Assembly: GCF_001570605.1 (NCBI RefSeq)
Contig: NZ_BBXG01000004.1
Coordinates: 124,001-188,000, forward strand
DNA from: Herbidospora cretacea
GTDB taxonomy: Bacteria; Actinomycetota; Actinomycetes; Streptosporangiales; Streptosporangiaceae
Direction: 5' to 3'
Length of the DNA: 64,000 nt
Under the pieces are notes generated by a model. That model was not told the origin of the DNA and did not search any database. It was given only the letters and a program-made list of their open reading frames with translations. A program made the position numbers and the translations under genes. Below, one piece after another: positions 16,880 to 26,419 of this stretch. Numbering within the stretch: the stretch's first letter is position 1; every line of letters starts with the position of its first letter.

Positions 16880-17788
16880 ATGTCGGTTGTCACACTCGGC
16901 GTCCACATCGTGGACGTGCTCGCCCGGCCCGTCGAGTCGATCCCGGCCGGCCAGGACACCCATCTGGTCGAGCAGGTGCGCATCACCGCCGCCGGGGCCG
17001 CCGCCGGGACCGCCGTCGTCCTGGCCAAACTGGGGATCCCGGTCACCTCGCTGGGCGCCGTCGGCGACGACGAGCTCGGCGACTTCCTGCTCATGGTCAT
17101 GAGGCGTCACGGCGTCGACGTCTCGAAGATCACCCGTAAGCCGGGGGAGCAGACCGCGGCCTCCATCCTGCCCATCCGCCCCGACGGCGGGCGGCCCTCG
17201 TTCCACGTCCCCGGCGCGAACCTGGGGCTCTCCCTGGCCGATGTCGACGTCGAGGCCGTCAGGGGCGCCAAGGTCGTCCACCTGGGCGGCATGGACGCCA
17301 CCTGGGGCCTCCACGACCCCGCCTTCCACACGCTGCTGGACGAGATCCGCGCCGCCGGCGCCCAGGTCACCCTCGACCTGCTGTCGAACATGGCCGATCT
17401 GATGCCCGCCGCGAAGACCTTCCTGCCCCATGTCGACCACTTCCTGCCCAACGAGGAGCAGGCCCTCCTGATGACCGGGGCGGCAACCGTCGAGGATGCC
17501 GCCAAGCAGCTCCTCGCCGAGGGGCCGAAGACCGTGGTCATCACCCTCGGCGCCGAGGGCAGCCTCGTCGCCACGGCGGAGGGGCTGACGAAGGTGCCCG
17601 CCGAGGACGTGCGGGCGATCGACACGACCGGATGCGGTGACGCCTACTGCGCCGGGTTCGCCGCCGGGCTGCTCACCGGCCGGTCGGTGCTCGAATCGGC
17701 CCGCCTCGGCACCGCCGTCGCCGCCCGCGTGGCCGGGGGCCTCGGCTCCGACGCGAACCTGGACGGCGCCGCCGCCCTGCTGTCCTGA
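16880..17788 (+). CDS. PfkB-family carbohydrate kinase
   Basis: Ribokinase-like sugar or nucleoside kinase, 302 residues. The N-terminal substrate lid region has the glycine motif AAGAAAGTAVVLAKLGIPVTSLGAVGDDELG. The C-terminal ATP/anion-hole motif is DTTGCGDAYCAGFAAGL, with the catalytic Asp in TGCGDA. Middle strands include VHLGGMDATWG and HFLPNEEQALLMTG. The ATG at 16880 has no ribosome site, in line with the leaderless promoter just upstream. It precedes an aminotransferase by 14 bases and is regulated by a divergent TetR gene. Substrate is not identifiable; the pairing suggests catabolism of an amino sugar or related compound. Confidence 0.9.
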   Translation: MSVVTLGVHIVDVLARPVESIPAGQDTHLVEQVRITAAGAAAGTAVVLAKLGIPVTSLGAVGDDELGDFLLMVMRRHGVDVSKITRKPGEQTAASILPIRPDGGRPSFHVPGANLGLSLADVDVEAVRGAKVVHLGGMDATWGLHDPAFHTLLDEIRAAGAQVTLDLLSNMADLMPAAKTFLPHVDHFLPNEEQALLMTGAATVEDAAKQLLAEGPKTVVITLGAEGSLVATAEGLTKVPAEDVRAIDTTGCGDAYCAGFAAGLLTGRSVLESARLGTAVAARVAGGLGSDANLDGAAALLS

Positions 17789-17802
17789 GAGGAACTCCCC
17801 CC

Positions 17803-19026
17803 ATGTCCCTGGACGCCGATCTGCGCGCCCGCGCCGCCAAGGTCATCCCCGGCGGCATGTACGGCCACCTCAACGCCGTCCTCCACGGCGACACCTACCC
17901 CCAGTTCTTCACCCGCGCCGAGGGCGCCCGCCAGTGGGACGCCGACGGCAGGGAGTACCTCGACCTGATGTGCTCCTGGGGCCCGATGATCGTCGGCCAC
18001 CGCAACCCCCGCGTGGAGGAGGCCGCCGCCCGGCTCCAGGCCCAGGGCGACTGCCTCAACGGCCCGGGGCCGATCATGGTCGAGCTCGCCGAGCTGCTCG
18101 TCGACCTCATCCCGGCCGCCGAGTGGGCCATGTTCTCCAAGAACGGCACCGACGCCACCACCCAGGCCCTCATGGTCGCCCGTGCCGCCACGGGCCGCAC
18201 CAAGGTCCTCATCGCCCACGGGGCCTACCACGGCGCCGACCCGTGGTGCACTCCGGGCCTTTCGGGCGTCACGCCCAACCAGCGGGCCGACACGGTCGAG
18301 TTCGCCTACAACGACCTCCAGGACGCCGAGAGGGCCGCCGCCGAGGCCGGGGACGACGTCGCGGCCATCCTGGTGACCCCCTTCAAGCACGACTCCTTCG
18401 AGGACCAGGAGCTCGCCGAGGCCGGTTTCGCGCGCGGGATCCGGGCGCTGGCCGACCGTCTCGGCGCGGCCCTGGTGATCGACGAGGTCCGGGCCGGCTT
18501 CCGGCTCGACCTGCGGGGGACCTGGGAGCCCTTCGGTGTGCGGCCCGACCTGTCGGCCTGGTCCAAAGCCATGGGCAACGGCCACCCGATCGCGGCCGTG
18601 ACCGGCGCCGACGCGCTCAGGAACGCGGCCCAGACCCTTTACTCGACCGGTTCCTTCTGGTTCTCCTCGGCCGCGATGGCCGCGGCGAAGGCCACGATCG
18701 AGATCCTCCGCGAGACCGACGGGCCGGCGGTGATCGAACGCGCCGGGGCGAGGCTGCGTACCGGACTGTATGAGCAGGCCAAGAGCCACGGCATCACGAT
18801 CAACCAGACGGGCCCGGTGCAGATCCCGTGGCTCTCGTTCGAGGGCGACGCCACGCTGGAGCGGGGCGTCTTCTGGGCGGCCGCCTGCCTGGCCGAGGGG
18901 GTCTACGTCCACCCCTGGCACAACTGGTTCCTGTCGACCGCCCACACCGACGCCGAGATCGACCGCGCCCTGGAGGGCACCGACGCCGCGTTCGCCGCGA
19001 CCGTCCGGCGGTTCAGCGGAGTCTGA
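17803..19026 (+). CDS. Class III PLP aminotransferase (glutamate-1-semialdehyde aminomutase-like)
   Basis: A 407-residue PLP enzyme of fold type I, class III. Motifs: SWGPMIVGHRNPRVEEA, MFSKNGTDATTQALMVARAATGR (PLP phosphate binding), AYHGADPWC, LVIDEVRAGFR (PLP ring Asp) and LSAWSKAMGNGHPIAAVTG (Schiff-base Lys). GAGAGGA lies upstream of the ATG. It resembles HemL and related glutamate-semialdehyde mutases, but the operon with a PfkB kinase and TetR regulator argues for a catabolic role rather than heme synthesis. Its 3' end overlaps the convergent GNAT gene by 14 bases. Confidence 0.9.
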   Translation: MSLDADLRARAAKVIPGGMYGHLNAVLHGDTYPQFFTRAEGARQWDADGREYLDLMCSWGPMIVGHRNPRVEEAAARLQAQGDCLNGPGPIMVELAELLVDLIPAAEWAMFSKNGTDATTQALMVARAATGRTKVLIAHGAYHGADPWCTPGLSGVTPNQRADTVEFAYNDLQDAERAAAEAGDDVAAILVTPFKHDSFEDQELAEAGFARGIRALADRLGAALVIDEVRAGFRLDLRGTWEPFGVRPDLSAWSKAMGNGHPIAAVTGADALRNAAQTLYSTGSFWFSSAAMAAAKATIEILRETDGPAVIERAGARLRTGLYEQAKSHGITINQTGPVQIPWLSFEGDATLERGVFWAAACLAEGVYVHPWHNWFLSTAHTDAEIDRALEGTDAAFAATVRRFSGV

Positions 19027-20110
19027 GCCACTCGACGTTGTCGGTCCACGTGCCGCCGGGGCCGGGCAGGTACTCCTTCTGGGTCTGGCCCCGGGTGAAC
19101 CCGGCCCGCTCCAAAACCGCCTGGGAAGCCAGGTTGTCGGGGTTGGTGCCGGAGATCAGCCGCCGCATGGACGTCTTCGTGAACGCCCACTCGGCCAGCA
19201 GCTGGACCGCCCGCGTGACCAGGCCCCGGCCCCGGAAGTCGCTGTGCAGGCTGTAGCCGACCATCGCCTCCCGCATCGGCGGCGTGAGGTGCGAGAGCTG
19301 GATGTCCCCGGCGTACGCGCCGGTCGCGGCGTCGCGGATGGCCATCTCGGCCTGGATGCCCACCAGCCACCGGTAGGCGGCGCCCCGGCACCGGTAGAGG
19401 GTCTCCTCGAACGGCGGCGCCTCCGGCGGGACCCGGTACTTCACCACGTCGGGCAGCGAGGCCACCAGCTGGTACGCCGGTGCGTCGTCGCCCGTCAGCA
19501 TGGTCAGCGTCACGACCCCGTCGGTGAGCCCGCCCGGCGGCAGGAACGGCAGGAAGGGCCTGATCGGCTCCCCGGAGTCGCCGGGCAGCCGGCCGAACAG
19601 CGCCATGTCGGCCCGGCCGCCGCCGGGGATCGGCCCCGCGCCGCGCGAAAGGCCCTCGTGCCGGAACCCGGCGCCCAGCGCGACCTTCTGCGAGCCCACG
19701 TTCTCCATCTCGGCGACCAGGTGCACGCGCGGCGCCCCGTGGTCGAAGGCCCACCCGGTCACGGCCCGCAGCGCCGCCGTGGCCACGCCCTTGCCGCGGA
19801 CCCAGGGCGCGACCCAGTAGCCCACCTCGACGTTGCCGAACCGGTCGGCCGGCTTGAGCCCGATGACGCCCTGCGCCTCGCCGGAGTCCGGGTCGGCCAT
19901 GACGAACTCGGCCCCGCCCGCCCGCCACCCCTCCTCGGCGATCCCGGTGATGTAGCCGACCGCGTGCTCCCGGGTATAGGGGCGCGGCAGGACGGGGATG
20001 AAGCGCTGCGTCTCGGGATCGGCACAGGCACGGGCGATGGCGTCGGCGTCGGACTCGGCGGGCGGTCGCAGGGTCACCGGTCCGGCGGGGATGGTTTCGC
20101 GGGGGAACAT
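19013..20110 (-). CDS. Tandem GNAT-family N-acetyltransferase (two domains)
   Basis: A 365-residue protein with two GNAT domains. Domain 1 (residues 8-170) has VTLRPPAESDADAIARAC and the acetyl-CoA loop WVRGKGVATAALRAV. Domain 2 (about 185-355) has VVTLTMLTGDDAPAYQLVASLPDVV and DFRGRGLVTRAVQLLAEWAF followed by GTNPDNLASQAVLERAGF. Both R-G-x-G-x loops are intact, so both may bind acetyl-CoA. This looks like RimJ/RimL-type acetylation of ribosomal proteins, but the target is unknown. Start taken at the ATG at 20110, with no ribosome site; an upstream in-frame start adds 12 residues. Confidence 0.88.
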   Translation of the reverse strand: MFPRETIPAGPVTLRPPAESDADAIARACADPETQRFIPVLPRPYTREHAVGYITGIAEEGWRAGGAEFVMADPDSGEAQGVIGLKPADRFGNVEVGYWVAPWVRGKGVATAALRAVTGWAFDHGAPRVHLVAEMENVGSQKVALGAGFRHEGLSRGAGPIPGGGRADMALFGRLPGDSGEPIRPFLPFLPPGGLTDGVVTLTMLTGDDAPAYQLVASLPDVVKYRVPPEAPPFEETLYRCRGAAYRWLVGIQAEMAIRDAATGAYAGDIQLSHLTPPMREAMVGYSLHSDFRGRGLVTRAVQLLAEWAFTKTSMRRLISGTNPDNLASQAVLERAGFTRGQTQKEYLPGPGGTWTDNVEWLRLR

Positions 20111-20172
20111 GGCTACTTGGTACCAGTCGTCCGAGTCGGGGGACAAACCTGTTTTTCAGGCAGATTCACGGC

Positions 20173-20211
20173 GCGGGTGCGCACGGCCTCCGGCCGTCCG
20201 CACCCGCTTTT
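20173..20211 (+). terminator. Terminator-like hairpin in the gap upstream of trmI
   Basis: GCGGGTGCG plus ACGGCC (20173-20188) pair with GGCCGT plus CGCACCCGC (20192-20207), with one mismatch and a three-base loop, followed by TTTT. It lies 19 bases before the trmI start and downstream of a divergent gene, so no plus-strand gene immediately upstream needs it. It may insulate trmI from read-through. Confidence 0.65.
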
Positions 20212-20229
20212 GTGGATAGCCTTGCCGCC

Positions 20230-21090
20230 ATGGGTTTTCGCAGGCACGGCCCGTTCCAGGCCGGAGATCAGGTTCAGCTCACCGATCCGAAGAACAAGCG
20301 TCACACCCTGACGCTCAAGGAGGACGGCGTCTTCCACAGCCACAAGGGGTGGATCGCGCATTCCGACCTGATCGGGCAGCCTGAGGGCTCCGTGGTGCGG
20401 TCGTCGGGCGGGATCCTCTACCTGGCGTTCCGCCACCTGCTGTCCGACTACACGCTCTCGATGCCGCGCGGCGCGGCCGTGATCTACCCGAAGGACTCGG
20501 CCCAGATCGTCGCCATGGCCGACATCTTCCCCGGGGCCAAGGTCGTGGAGGCCGGCGTCGGGTCGGGGGCGCTGTCGTGCTTCCTGCTGCGCGCCGTCGG
20601 CGCCGAGGGCACCCTGACCTCCTACGAACGCCGCGCCGACTTCGCCGAGGTCGCGACGAAGAACGTGACGAAGTTCTTCGGCGAGGAGATGAAGCAGTGG
20701 CGTCTGGTGGTCGGCGACTTCAACGAGGCCCTCGACGAGACCGACGTCGACCGGGTCATCCTCGACATGCTCGCCCCCTGGGAGTGCGTCGACGCCGCGA
20801 GCAAGGCGCTCACGCCCGGCGGCGTGATCTGCTGCTACGTGGCCACGACGACCCAGATGTCAAGAACCGTCGAGACACTTCGCGATCACGGGAGTTTCAC
20901 GGAGCCCAAGGCGTGGGAGACCCTCATTCGCGACTGGCATGTCGAAGGTCTCGCCGTCCGTCCCGACCACCGCATGGTCGGGCACACCGGCTTCCTCGTC
21001 ACCGCCCGCCGCATGGCGGACGGCGTCACGCCGCCGCCGAGGCGCCGCCGCCCGGCAAAGGGGGCGTATGGGGAGGGTACGGAAGACTAG
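20230..21090 (+). CDS. trmI: tRNA (adenine-58-N1)-methyltransferase TrmI
   Basis: SAM-dependent enzyme that methylates A58 in the T loop of tRNAs; family members are homotetramers. 286 residues. N-terminal beta domain (PFQAGDQVQLTDPKNKRHTL), then the Rossmann domain with KVVEAGVGSGALSCFLLRAVG (SAM binding), SYERRADFAEVA (acidic ribose ligand) and VILDMLAPWE. The C-terminus is basic (RRRRPAKG). In actinobacteria this gene commonly sits directly upstream of the proteasomal ATPase, as here. Start chosen at the ATG at 20230; an upstream in-frame start would overlap the hairpin. Confidence 0.95.
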   Translation: MGFRRHGPFQAGDQVQLTDPKNKRHTLTLKEDGVFHSHKGWIAHSDLIGQPEGSVVRSSGGILYLAFRHLLSDYTLSMPRGAAVIYPKDSAQIVAMADIFPGAKVVEAGVGSGALSCFLLRAVGAEGTLTSYERRADFAEVATKNVTKFFGEEMKQWRLVVGDFNEALDETDVDRVILDMLAPWECVDAASKALTPGGVICCYVATTTQMSRTVETLRDHGSFTEPKAWETLIRDWHVEGLAVRPDHRMVGHTGFLVTARRMADGVTPPPRRRRPAKGAYGEGTED

Positions 21091-21300
21091 TGACGATTTA
21101 GCGGCGAACGAGCAAACAAGCGTGACAGTGGGAACAAACACCGTGTTCCATGTGCTCACGCAGATAAACCCTCCGAAAAGGCATCAACTACCAAACACTC
21201 CACGTAACTAGACGAACACCAGTGGGCTACGTTTTTCAAGGCCGTCAGATTGGTAGGGACTTGAGTAGTCTTTCCTCTACTGGGAAGGAGGTGACGGGGC

Positions 21301-23064
21301 GTGGCAGCTCGCGATGACGCAGAGGCTCGGGCCGCGCAGCGCGAACGGGAGGTCGCCGACCTCACAACACAGGTCTCCTTCCTTCAGGAGGAGATCACCG
21401 CGTTGCGCCGCAAGCTTGCGGAATCCCCCCGCCAAGCGCGGGTGCTGGAGGAGCGTCTCCACGACGTTCAAGCTCAGGTGGTCGCCCTCACAGGCCAGAA
21501 CGAACGGCTCGTGGCCACCCTCAAGGAGGCCAGGGACCAGATAGTCGCCCTCAAGGAGGAGGTCGACCGGCTGGCGCAACCGCCATCCGGTTTCGGCGTC
21601 TTCCTCGAGGCCAGAGAAGACGGCACGATCGAGGTGTTCACCGGCGGGCGCAAGCTACGGGTGAACGTCAGCCCCGCCGTCGACGCCGAGTCGCTGAAGC
21701 GTGGCCAGGAGGTCATGCTCAACGAGGCGCTGAACGTCGTGGAAGCCCTGGGCTTCGAGGACGTGGGCGAGATCGTGATGTTGAAGGAGCTGCTCGAAGA
21801 CGGGCAGCGCGCGCTCGTGATATCCCACGCCGACGAGGAGCGCGTGGTCAAGCTGGCCGAGTCGCTGCTGAGTCAGCCGATAAGGTCGGGCGACTCGCTC
21901 CTGCTCGAACCGCGTTCGGGTTACGTCTACGAGCGCATCCCCAAGTCGGAGGTCGAGGAGCTCGTCCTCGAAGAGGTGCCCGACATCTCTTACGACGAGA
22001 TCGGCGGCCTGCGCGGCCAGATCGAGCAGATCAGGGACGCCATCGAGCTTCCCTACCTGCACGCCGACCTGTTCCGGGAGCACAAGCTGCGTCCGCCGAA
22101 GGGCGTGCTGCTCTACGGTCCGCCCGGCTGCGGCAAGACGCTCATCGCCAAGGCGGTCGCCAACTCCCTGGCCAAGCAGGTCGCGGAGAAGACCGGCCAG
22201 TCCGGCAAGAGCTTCTTCCTCAACATCAAGGGCCCGGAACTGCTGAACAAGTACGTCGGTGAGACCGAGCGGCACATCCGCCTGGTCTTCCAGCGGGCGC
22301 GTGAGAAGGCGTCCGAGGGCACCCCGGTGATCGTGTTCTTCGACGAGATGGACTCGATCTTCCGCACCCGCGGATCCGGTGTGTCGTCCGACGTGGAGAA
22401 CACCATCGTCCCTCAGCTGCTGTCGGAGATCGACGGCGTCGAGGGCCTGGAGAACGTCATCGTCATCGGCGCCTCCAACCGCGAGGACATGATCGACCCG
22501 GCGATCCTGCGGCCCGGCCGCCTGGACGTCAAGATCAAGATCGAGCGGCCGGACGCCGAGGCGGCCAAGGACATCTTCTCCAAGTACCTGATCTCGGAGC
22601 TCCCGCTCCATCCCGACGACCTCGCGGAGCACGGCAGCAGCCGTGAGTCCACGATCTCGGAGATGATCCAGCGGGTCGTCGAGCGCATGTACAACGAGAT
22701 CGAGGAGAACCGCTTCCTCGAGGTGACCTACGCAAACGGCGACAAGGAAGTCCTCTACTTCAAGGACTTCAACTCGGGCGCGATGATCCAGAACATCGTC
22801 GACCGGGGCAAGAAGATGGCCATCAAGCAGTTCTTGGAGACGGGCCAGAAGGGCCTGCGCATCCAGCATCTGATGGCCGCCTGCGTCGACGAGTTCCGGG
22901 AGAACGAGGACCTCCCCAACACCACCAACCCCGACGACTGGGCCCGCATCTCCGGCAAGAAGGGCGAGCGGATCGTGTACATCCGCACCCTCGTGCAGGG
23001 CAAGCAGGGCACGGAGGCCGGCAGGTCAATAGACACGGTGGCCAACACGGGACAGTACCTGTAA
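21301..23064 (+). CDS. mpa: Proteasome-associated AAA ATPase Mpa/ARC
   Basis: Hexameric unfoldase that recognises pupylated proteins and feeds them to the 20S core. 587 residues. N-terminal coiled coil (about 8-92) binds Pup. OB-fold tandem (95-225). AAA domain with Walker A GPPGCGKT (273-280), Walker B VIVFFDE (343-349) and arginine-finger region ILRPGRLD. The C-terminus ends GQYL, the Q-Y-L-type tail that opens the 20S gate. Starts at GTG after a strong AAGGAGGTGA ribosome site. The 210 bases upstream hold no gene and are relatively AT-rich, so they probably carry its promoter. A strong bidirectional terminator follows. Confidence 0.97.
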   Translation: MAARDDAEARAAQREREVADLTTQVSFLQEEITALRRKLAESPRQARVLEERLHDVQAQVVALTGQNERLVATLKEARDQIVALKEEVDRLAQPPSGFGVFLEAREDGTIEVFTGGRKLRVNVSPAVDAESLKRGQEVMLNEALNVVEALGFEDVGEIVMLKELLEDGQRALVISHADEERVVKLAESLLSQPIRSGDSLLLEPRSGYVYERIPKSEVEELVLEEVPDISYDEIGGLRGQIEQIRDAIELPYLHADLFREHKLRPPKGVLLYGPPGCGKTLIAKAVANSLAKQVAEKTGQSGKSFFLNIKGPELLNKYVGETERHIRLVFQRAREKASEGTPVIVFFDEMDSIFRTRGSGVSSDVENTIVPQLLSEIDGVEGLENVIVIGASNREDMIDPAILRPGRLDVKIKIERPDAEAAKDIFSKYLISELPLHPDDLAEHGSSRESTISEMIQRVVERMYNEIEENRFLEVTYANGDKEVLYFKDFNSGAMIQNIVDRGKKMAIKQFLETGQKGLRIQHLMAACVDEFRENEDLPNTTNPDDWARISGKKGERIVYIRTLVQGKQGTEAGRSIDTVANTGQYL

Positions 23065-23073
23065 GGAATTACG

Positions 23074-23120
23074 CGAAAACGGCACGTCTCCCACTGCGGG
23101 GGACGTGCCGTTTTCGTTTG
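23074..23120. terminator. Strong terminator after mpa
   Basis: CGAAAACGGCACGTC (23074-23088) pairs perfectly over 15 bp with GACGTGCCGTTTTCG (23102-23116), then TTTG. The A-rich outer stem gives a T-rich end in both directions. It separates mpa from the acyltransferase. Confidence 0.9.
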
Positions 23121-23145
23121 TCACGTCTTGTGCGAGGTGATGACG

Positions 23146-23174
23146 TTGTAGCGTTGCCCGTTGTGCGGTATTGG
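23146..23174 (+). promoter_or_regulatory. Candidate promoter of the acyltransferase gene
   Basis: TTGTAG (23146-23151) and TATTGG (23169-23174) are spaced 17 bases apart. The predicted start at about 23181 would give a leader of roughly five bases, matching the lack of a ribosome site before the ATG at 23186. Confidence 0.4.
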
Positions 23175-23185
23175 TGCGGATTTAA

Positions 23186-24724
23186 ATGTGGCGGGCTGAC
23201 GTGACGCGGGGGACGTGGAACGGAGAGCAGCCCTGGCCGTCCGACCCGGGGGTCCCGCCGGGGGACGCACGCGTCCGGCCGAACGGCCCCGGAGACGCCC
23301 GTGTGTGGCCGCAAGAGGCCCAGGCCGGACCCCAGGTCCCACCCGGGCCGGCGCGACACCAGGGCCCGACGAACGGGGATCTCCACGCGTGGCCGGGTGG
23401 GTCCGCCTCGGCGGACGCGCGGGCCTGGCCGGTGGCGCAGGGCGCCGGGGTGGCCGTCCAGCCGGGGCCCGGGACGTGGAACGGAGGCGCTGAGGCGCCG
23501 GTGACGGGGCAGTTCCTCGGGGTGGGTCGCGACGCGGCCGAGCGGGAGGCGCCCGCCGGGCGGGGTGGCAGGCGCAAGCGGGGGGCGGGGGCCGCGCCGC
23601 CTCCGGTCCCGGCGGCCGGTCCCGCGGGCGGGGGAGCGCCGCCGGTGCGGCGGCCCCGGCTGGTGGAGCTGGACCTGCTGCGGTTCGTCGCCGCGTTCGC
23701 CGTGATGGCGTTCCACTTCATGGCCGCGTCGCGGTCGCTCTGGGACGCCTCGCCGGTCGAGCTGTTCGCGCCCGTCAAGCACCTCACCACGCTCGGCATC
23801 CTCGGGGTCGAGCTGTTCTTCCTCATCAGCGGGTTCGTCATCCTGATGAGCGCCTGGGGGCACAGCCTGCGCCGGTTCGCCGTGTCGCGGTTCGCGCGGC
23901 TCTATCCGGCCTACTGGTTCACCGTGATCGCGCTGTACGTGCTCTACACGTACACGAGCACCGAGGCCTTCAAGCCCAATCTGGACACCGTCGGCTACGT
24001 GATCAATCTCACGATGCTGCAGGAGGCGTTCGGGGTCATCCCGGCCGGAGGGGTGTTCTGGTCGCTGTGGGTGGAGCTGAAGTTCTACCTCCTGATCTCG
24101 ATCATCGTGGTCATGGGGGTCAACCTGCGGCGGGCCATGGCGTTCATGTGGGTGTGGCTGGCTGCGGCGATCTTCGCGGAGTGGCTGCAGAACGACCTGG
24201 TCACCGAGGTCTTCATGCCGAGGCAGGCGCCCTACTTCATCGCCGGCATGGCCTTCTACCTGATCCACCGGGAGGGCTCGACCGTCACCCGGTGGGGGTT
24301 CGTCGCGGTGAGCTACGCCTGCTCCCTGTACGTCGCCCTGGAGCGCATGCAGAGCCGGATCGACCTGGTCGGGATCAAGAACTTCCCGGCCCCGCCGCCC
24401 GCGATCATCGCCTGGATCACGGTCATCTACCTGCTCATGGCGGCCGTCGCCCTCGGCTGGCTGCGCTGGGTCAGATGGCGGGCGCTGACCACGGTCGGGG
24501 CGCTCACCTACCCCCTCTACCTGGTGCATCAGAACGTCTCGGCGGTACTTATCCCCGGATTCCGGGAATCTCTTAATCCGTGGGTACTGGTCGGGGGCAC
24601 GATGCTGGCATCGATTCTTCTGTCGTATGCTGTATACCGGCTTGTTGATCGCCCAGGTCAGCGGTTGCTGCGCCGTCTGATGGGCAGGAGCCCTGTGGAA
24701 CAACGCCAGGCATCGGTGCCGTAA
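23186..24724 (+). CDS. Membrane acyltransferase (acyltransferase 3 family) with disordered N-terminal extension
   Basis: A 512-residue protein. Residues 1-145 are Gly/Pro/Trp-rich and likely disordered, with repeated DAR-type units (DARVRP, DARVWP, DARAWP, DLHAWP) and GTWNG at both ends. A basic patch (GGRRKRG) precedes the membrane domain. From about 155 the acyltransferase-3 domain begins: RLVELDLLRFVAAFAVMAFHF (with the family His), GILGVELFFLISGFVILMSAWG, then about ten spans ending in an Arg-rich tail. These enzymes transfer acyl groups from the cytosol to surface polysaccharides, lipids or antibiotics. Its place between mpa and dop is unusual. The target is unknown. Confidence 0.85.
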   Translation: MWRADVTRGTWNGEQPWPSDPGVPPGDARVRPNGPGDARVWPQEAQAGPQVPPGPARHQGPTNGDLHAWPGGSASADARAWPVAQGAGVAVQPGPGTWNGGAEAPVTGQFLGVGRDAAEREAPAGRGGRRKRGAGAAPPPVPAAGPAGGGAPPVRRPRLVELDLLRFVAAFAVMAFHFMAASRSLWDASPVELFAPVKHLTTLGILGVELFFLISGFVILMSAWGHSLRRFAVSRFARLYPAYWFTVIALYVLYTYTSTEAFKPNLDTVGYVINLTMLQEAFGVIPAGGVFWSLWVELKFYLLISIIVVMGVNLRRAMAFMWVWLAAAIFAEWLQNDLVTEVFMPRQAPYFIAGMAFYLIHREGSTVTRWGFVAVSYACSLYVALERMQSRIDLVGIKNFPAPPPAIIAWITVIYLLMAAVALGWLRWVRWRALTTVGALTYPLYLVHQNVSAVLIPGFRESLNPWVLVGGTMLASILLSYAVYRLVDRPGQRLLRRLMGRSPVEQRQASVP

Positions 24725-24799
24725 CTGTCTGGTGGCCGGGCATAGTGAAGGGGCTAGGCTCGGGATATAAACGGCGGAACGACAGGCCATGGGGTGCGC

Positions 24800-26317
24800 A
24801 TGACAGTCCGGCGGGTGATGGGCATCGAGACCGAGTACGGCATCAGCGTGCCCGGTCAACCAGGTGCTAACGCGATGGTGACCTCGTCGCAGGTCGTCAA
24901 CGCGTACCTGGCGGCCTCGGCCGCGCGCGCCCGCCGTGCCCGGTGGGACTTCGAGGAGGAGAACCCCCTCCGCGACGCCCGGGGTTTCGACCTCGCCCGT
25001 GAGGTCGCCGACTCCAGCCAGCTCACCGACGAGGACCTCGGCCTGGCCAACGTCATCCTCACCAACGGCGCGCGGCTCTACGTCGACCACGCCCACCCCG
25101 AATACTCCACGCCCGAGTGCACCAACCCCCGGGCCGCGGTCATCTGGGACAAGGCGGGCGAGCGGGTCATGCACGACGCGGCGGTCCGCGCCTCGGGCAT
25201 GCCGGGCAACGCGCCCATCCAGCTCTACAAGAACAACACCGACTCCAAGGGCGCCAGCTACGGCTGCCATGAGAACTACCTGATGCGCCGGGCGACCCCG
25301 TTCGCCGACATCGTGCGCCACCTGACCCCGTTCTTCGTCTCGCGCCAGGTCTTCGCCGGCGCGGGCAAGGTCGGCATCGGGCAGGACTCGCGCGGCGACG
25401 GCTACCAGATCTCCCAGCGCGCCGACTTCTTCGAGGTCGAGGTGGGCCTGGAGACGACGCTCAAGCGGCCGATCATCAACACCCGCGACGAGCCCCACGC
25501 CGACCCGGAGAAATACCGCCGGCTCCACGTGATCATCGGCGACGCGAACATGTCGGAGATCTCGACCTACCTCAAGCTCGGCACCACCTCGCTGGTCCTG
25601 GCGATGATCGAAGACGGCTTCCTCACCGTCGACCTCTCGGTCGAGTCGCCGGTCGCCGCGCTCCGCGCCATCTCCCACGACCCGTCGCTGAAGCACATCG
25701 TGACGCTGCGGTCGGGGCGGAAGATGACGGGGATCCAGCTCCAGATGGAGTACCTGGAGCAGGCCCGCAAATACGTCGAGGACCGCTACGGGTCCAACGC
25801 CGACGAGATGACCAAAGACGTGCTCAACCGGTGGGAGTCGGTGCTGACCCGGCTCGCCGAAGACCCGATGCAGCTCTCCCGCGAGCTCGACTGGGTGGCC
25901 AAGCTCGAACTGCTGGAGGGCTACCGCACCCGCGACAAGCTCCCGTGGTCCCACCCCCGCCTCCAGCTCGTCGACCTCCAGTACGCCGACATCCGGCCCG
26001 AGCGCGGCCTCTACAACCGCCTGGTCGAGCGGGGCCGCATGCAGCGCCTCGTCACCGAGGACGACGTGGAGCGTGCCGTCGAGACGCCGCCCACCGACAC
26101 CCGGGCCTACTTCCGGGGGCGCTGCCTGCGGCAGTACAGCGAGTCGGTCGCCGCGGCCTCGTGGGACTCGGTGATATTCGACATCCCCGGACGCGAGTCG
26201 CTCCAGCGGGTGCCCACCCTTGAGCCGCTCCGCGGCACCAAGGCCCACGTGGGCGACCTGCTCGACCGGTGCCGCACGGCGGCCGAGCTGGTCCAGGCGC
26301 TGACCGGCGACAACTGA
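24800..26317 (+). CDS. dop: Depupylase/Pup deamidase Dop
   Basis: Glutamine-synthetase-fold enzyme that cleaves Pup from conjugates and deamidates Pup ending in Gln. 505 residues. N-terminal metal/ATP motif [11 protein letters not shown], then [49 protein letters not shown] and [12 protein letters not shown], shared with PafA but with the Dop-type IETEYG and the insertion near residues 40-75 seen in Dop. ATG at 24800 chosen; a GTG two codons earlier is possible. A strong hairpin follows, and pup is not next to it. Since Pup here ends in Glu, Dop is expected to act mainly as depupylase. Confidence 0.95.
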   Translation: MTVRRVMGIETEYGISVPGQPGANAMVTSSQVVNAYLAASAARARRARWDFEEENPLRDARGFDLAREVADSSQLTDEDLGLANVILTNGARLYVDHAHPEYSTPECTNPRAAVIWDKAGERVMHDAAVRASGMPGNAPIQLYKNNTDSKGASYGCHENYLMRRATPFADIVRHLTPFFVSRQVFAGAGKVGIGQDSRGDGYQISQRADFFEVEVGLETTLKRPIINTRDEPHADPEKYRRLHVIIGDANMSEISTYLKLGTTSLVLAMIEDGFLTVDLSVESPVAALRAISHDPSLKHIVTLRSGRKMTGIQLQMEYLEQARKYVEDRYGSNADEMTKDVLNRWESVLTRLAEDPMQLSRELDWVAKLELLEGYRTRDKLPWSHPRLQLVDLQYADIRPERGLYNRLVERGRMQRLVTEDDVERAVETPPTDTRAYFRGRCLRQYSESVAAASWDSVIFDIPGRESLQRVPTLEPLRGTKAHVGDLLDRCRTAAELVQALTGDN

Positions 26318-26327
26318 GCCGTTCGCC

Positions 26328-26364
26328 GGAGGAGCCCGTGGCCGTGGTGGTCACGGGCTCCTCC
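26328..26364. terminator. Hairpin after dop
   Basis: GGAGGAGCCCGTG (26328-26340) pairs perfectly with CACGGGCTCCTCC (26352-26364). It closes the dop transcript before the B12 riboswitch region. Confidence 0.75.
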
Positions 26365-26419
26365 GCGTTCCAGGAAGTAGTTGATCTACTTTGTAAAGGG
26401 CCGGGATCATGCCGTCTTG

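Noticed and set aside
23069-26248. 1059-codon open frame on the minus strand opposite the acyltransferase and dop
   Set aside because: It covers two well-supported plus-strand genes and its product is Arg/Gly/Asp/Val repeats typical of antisense frames in high-GC DNA.
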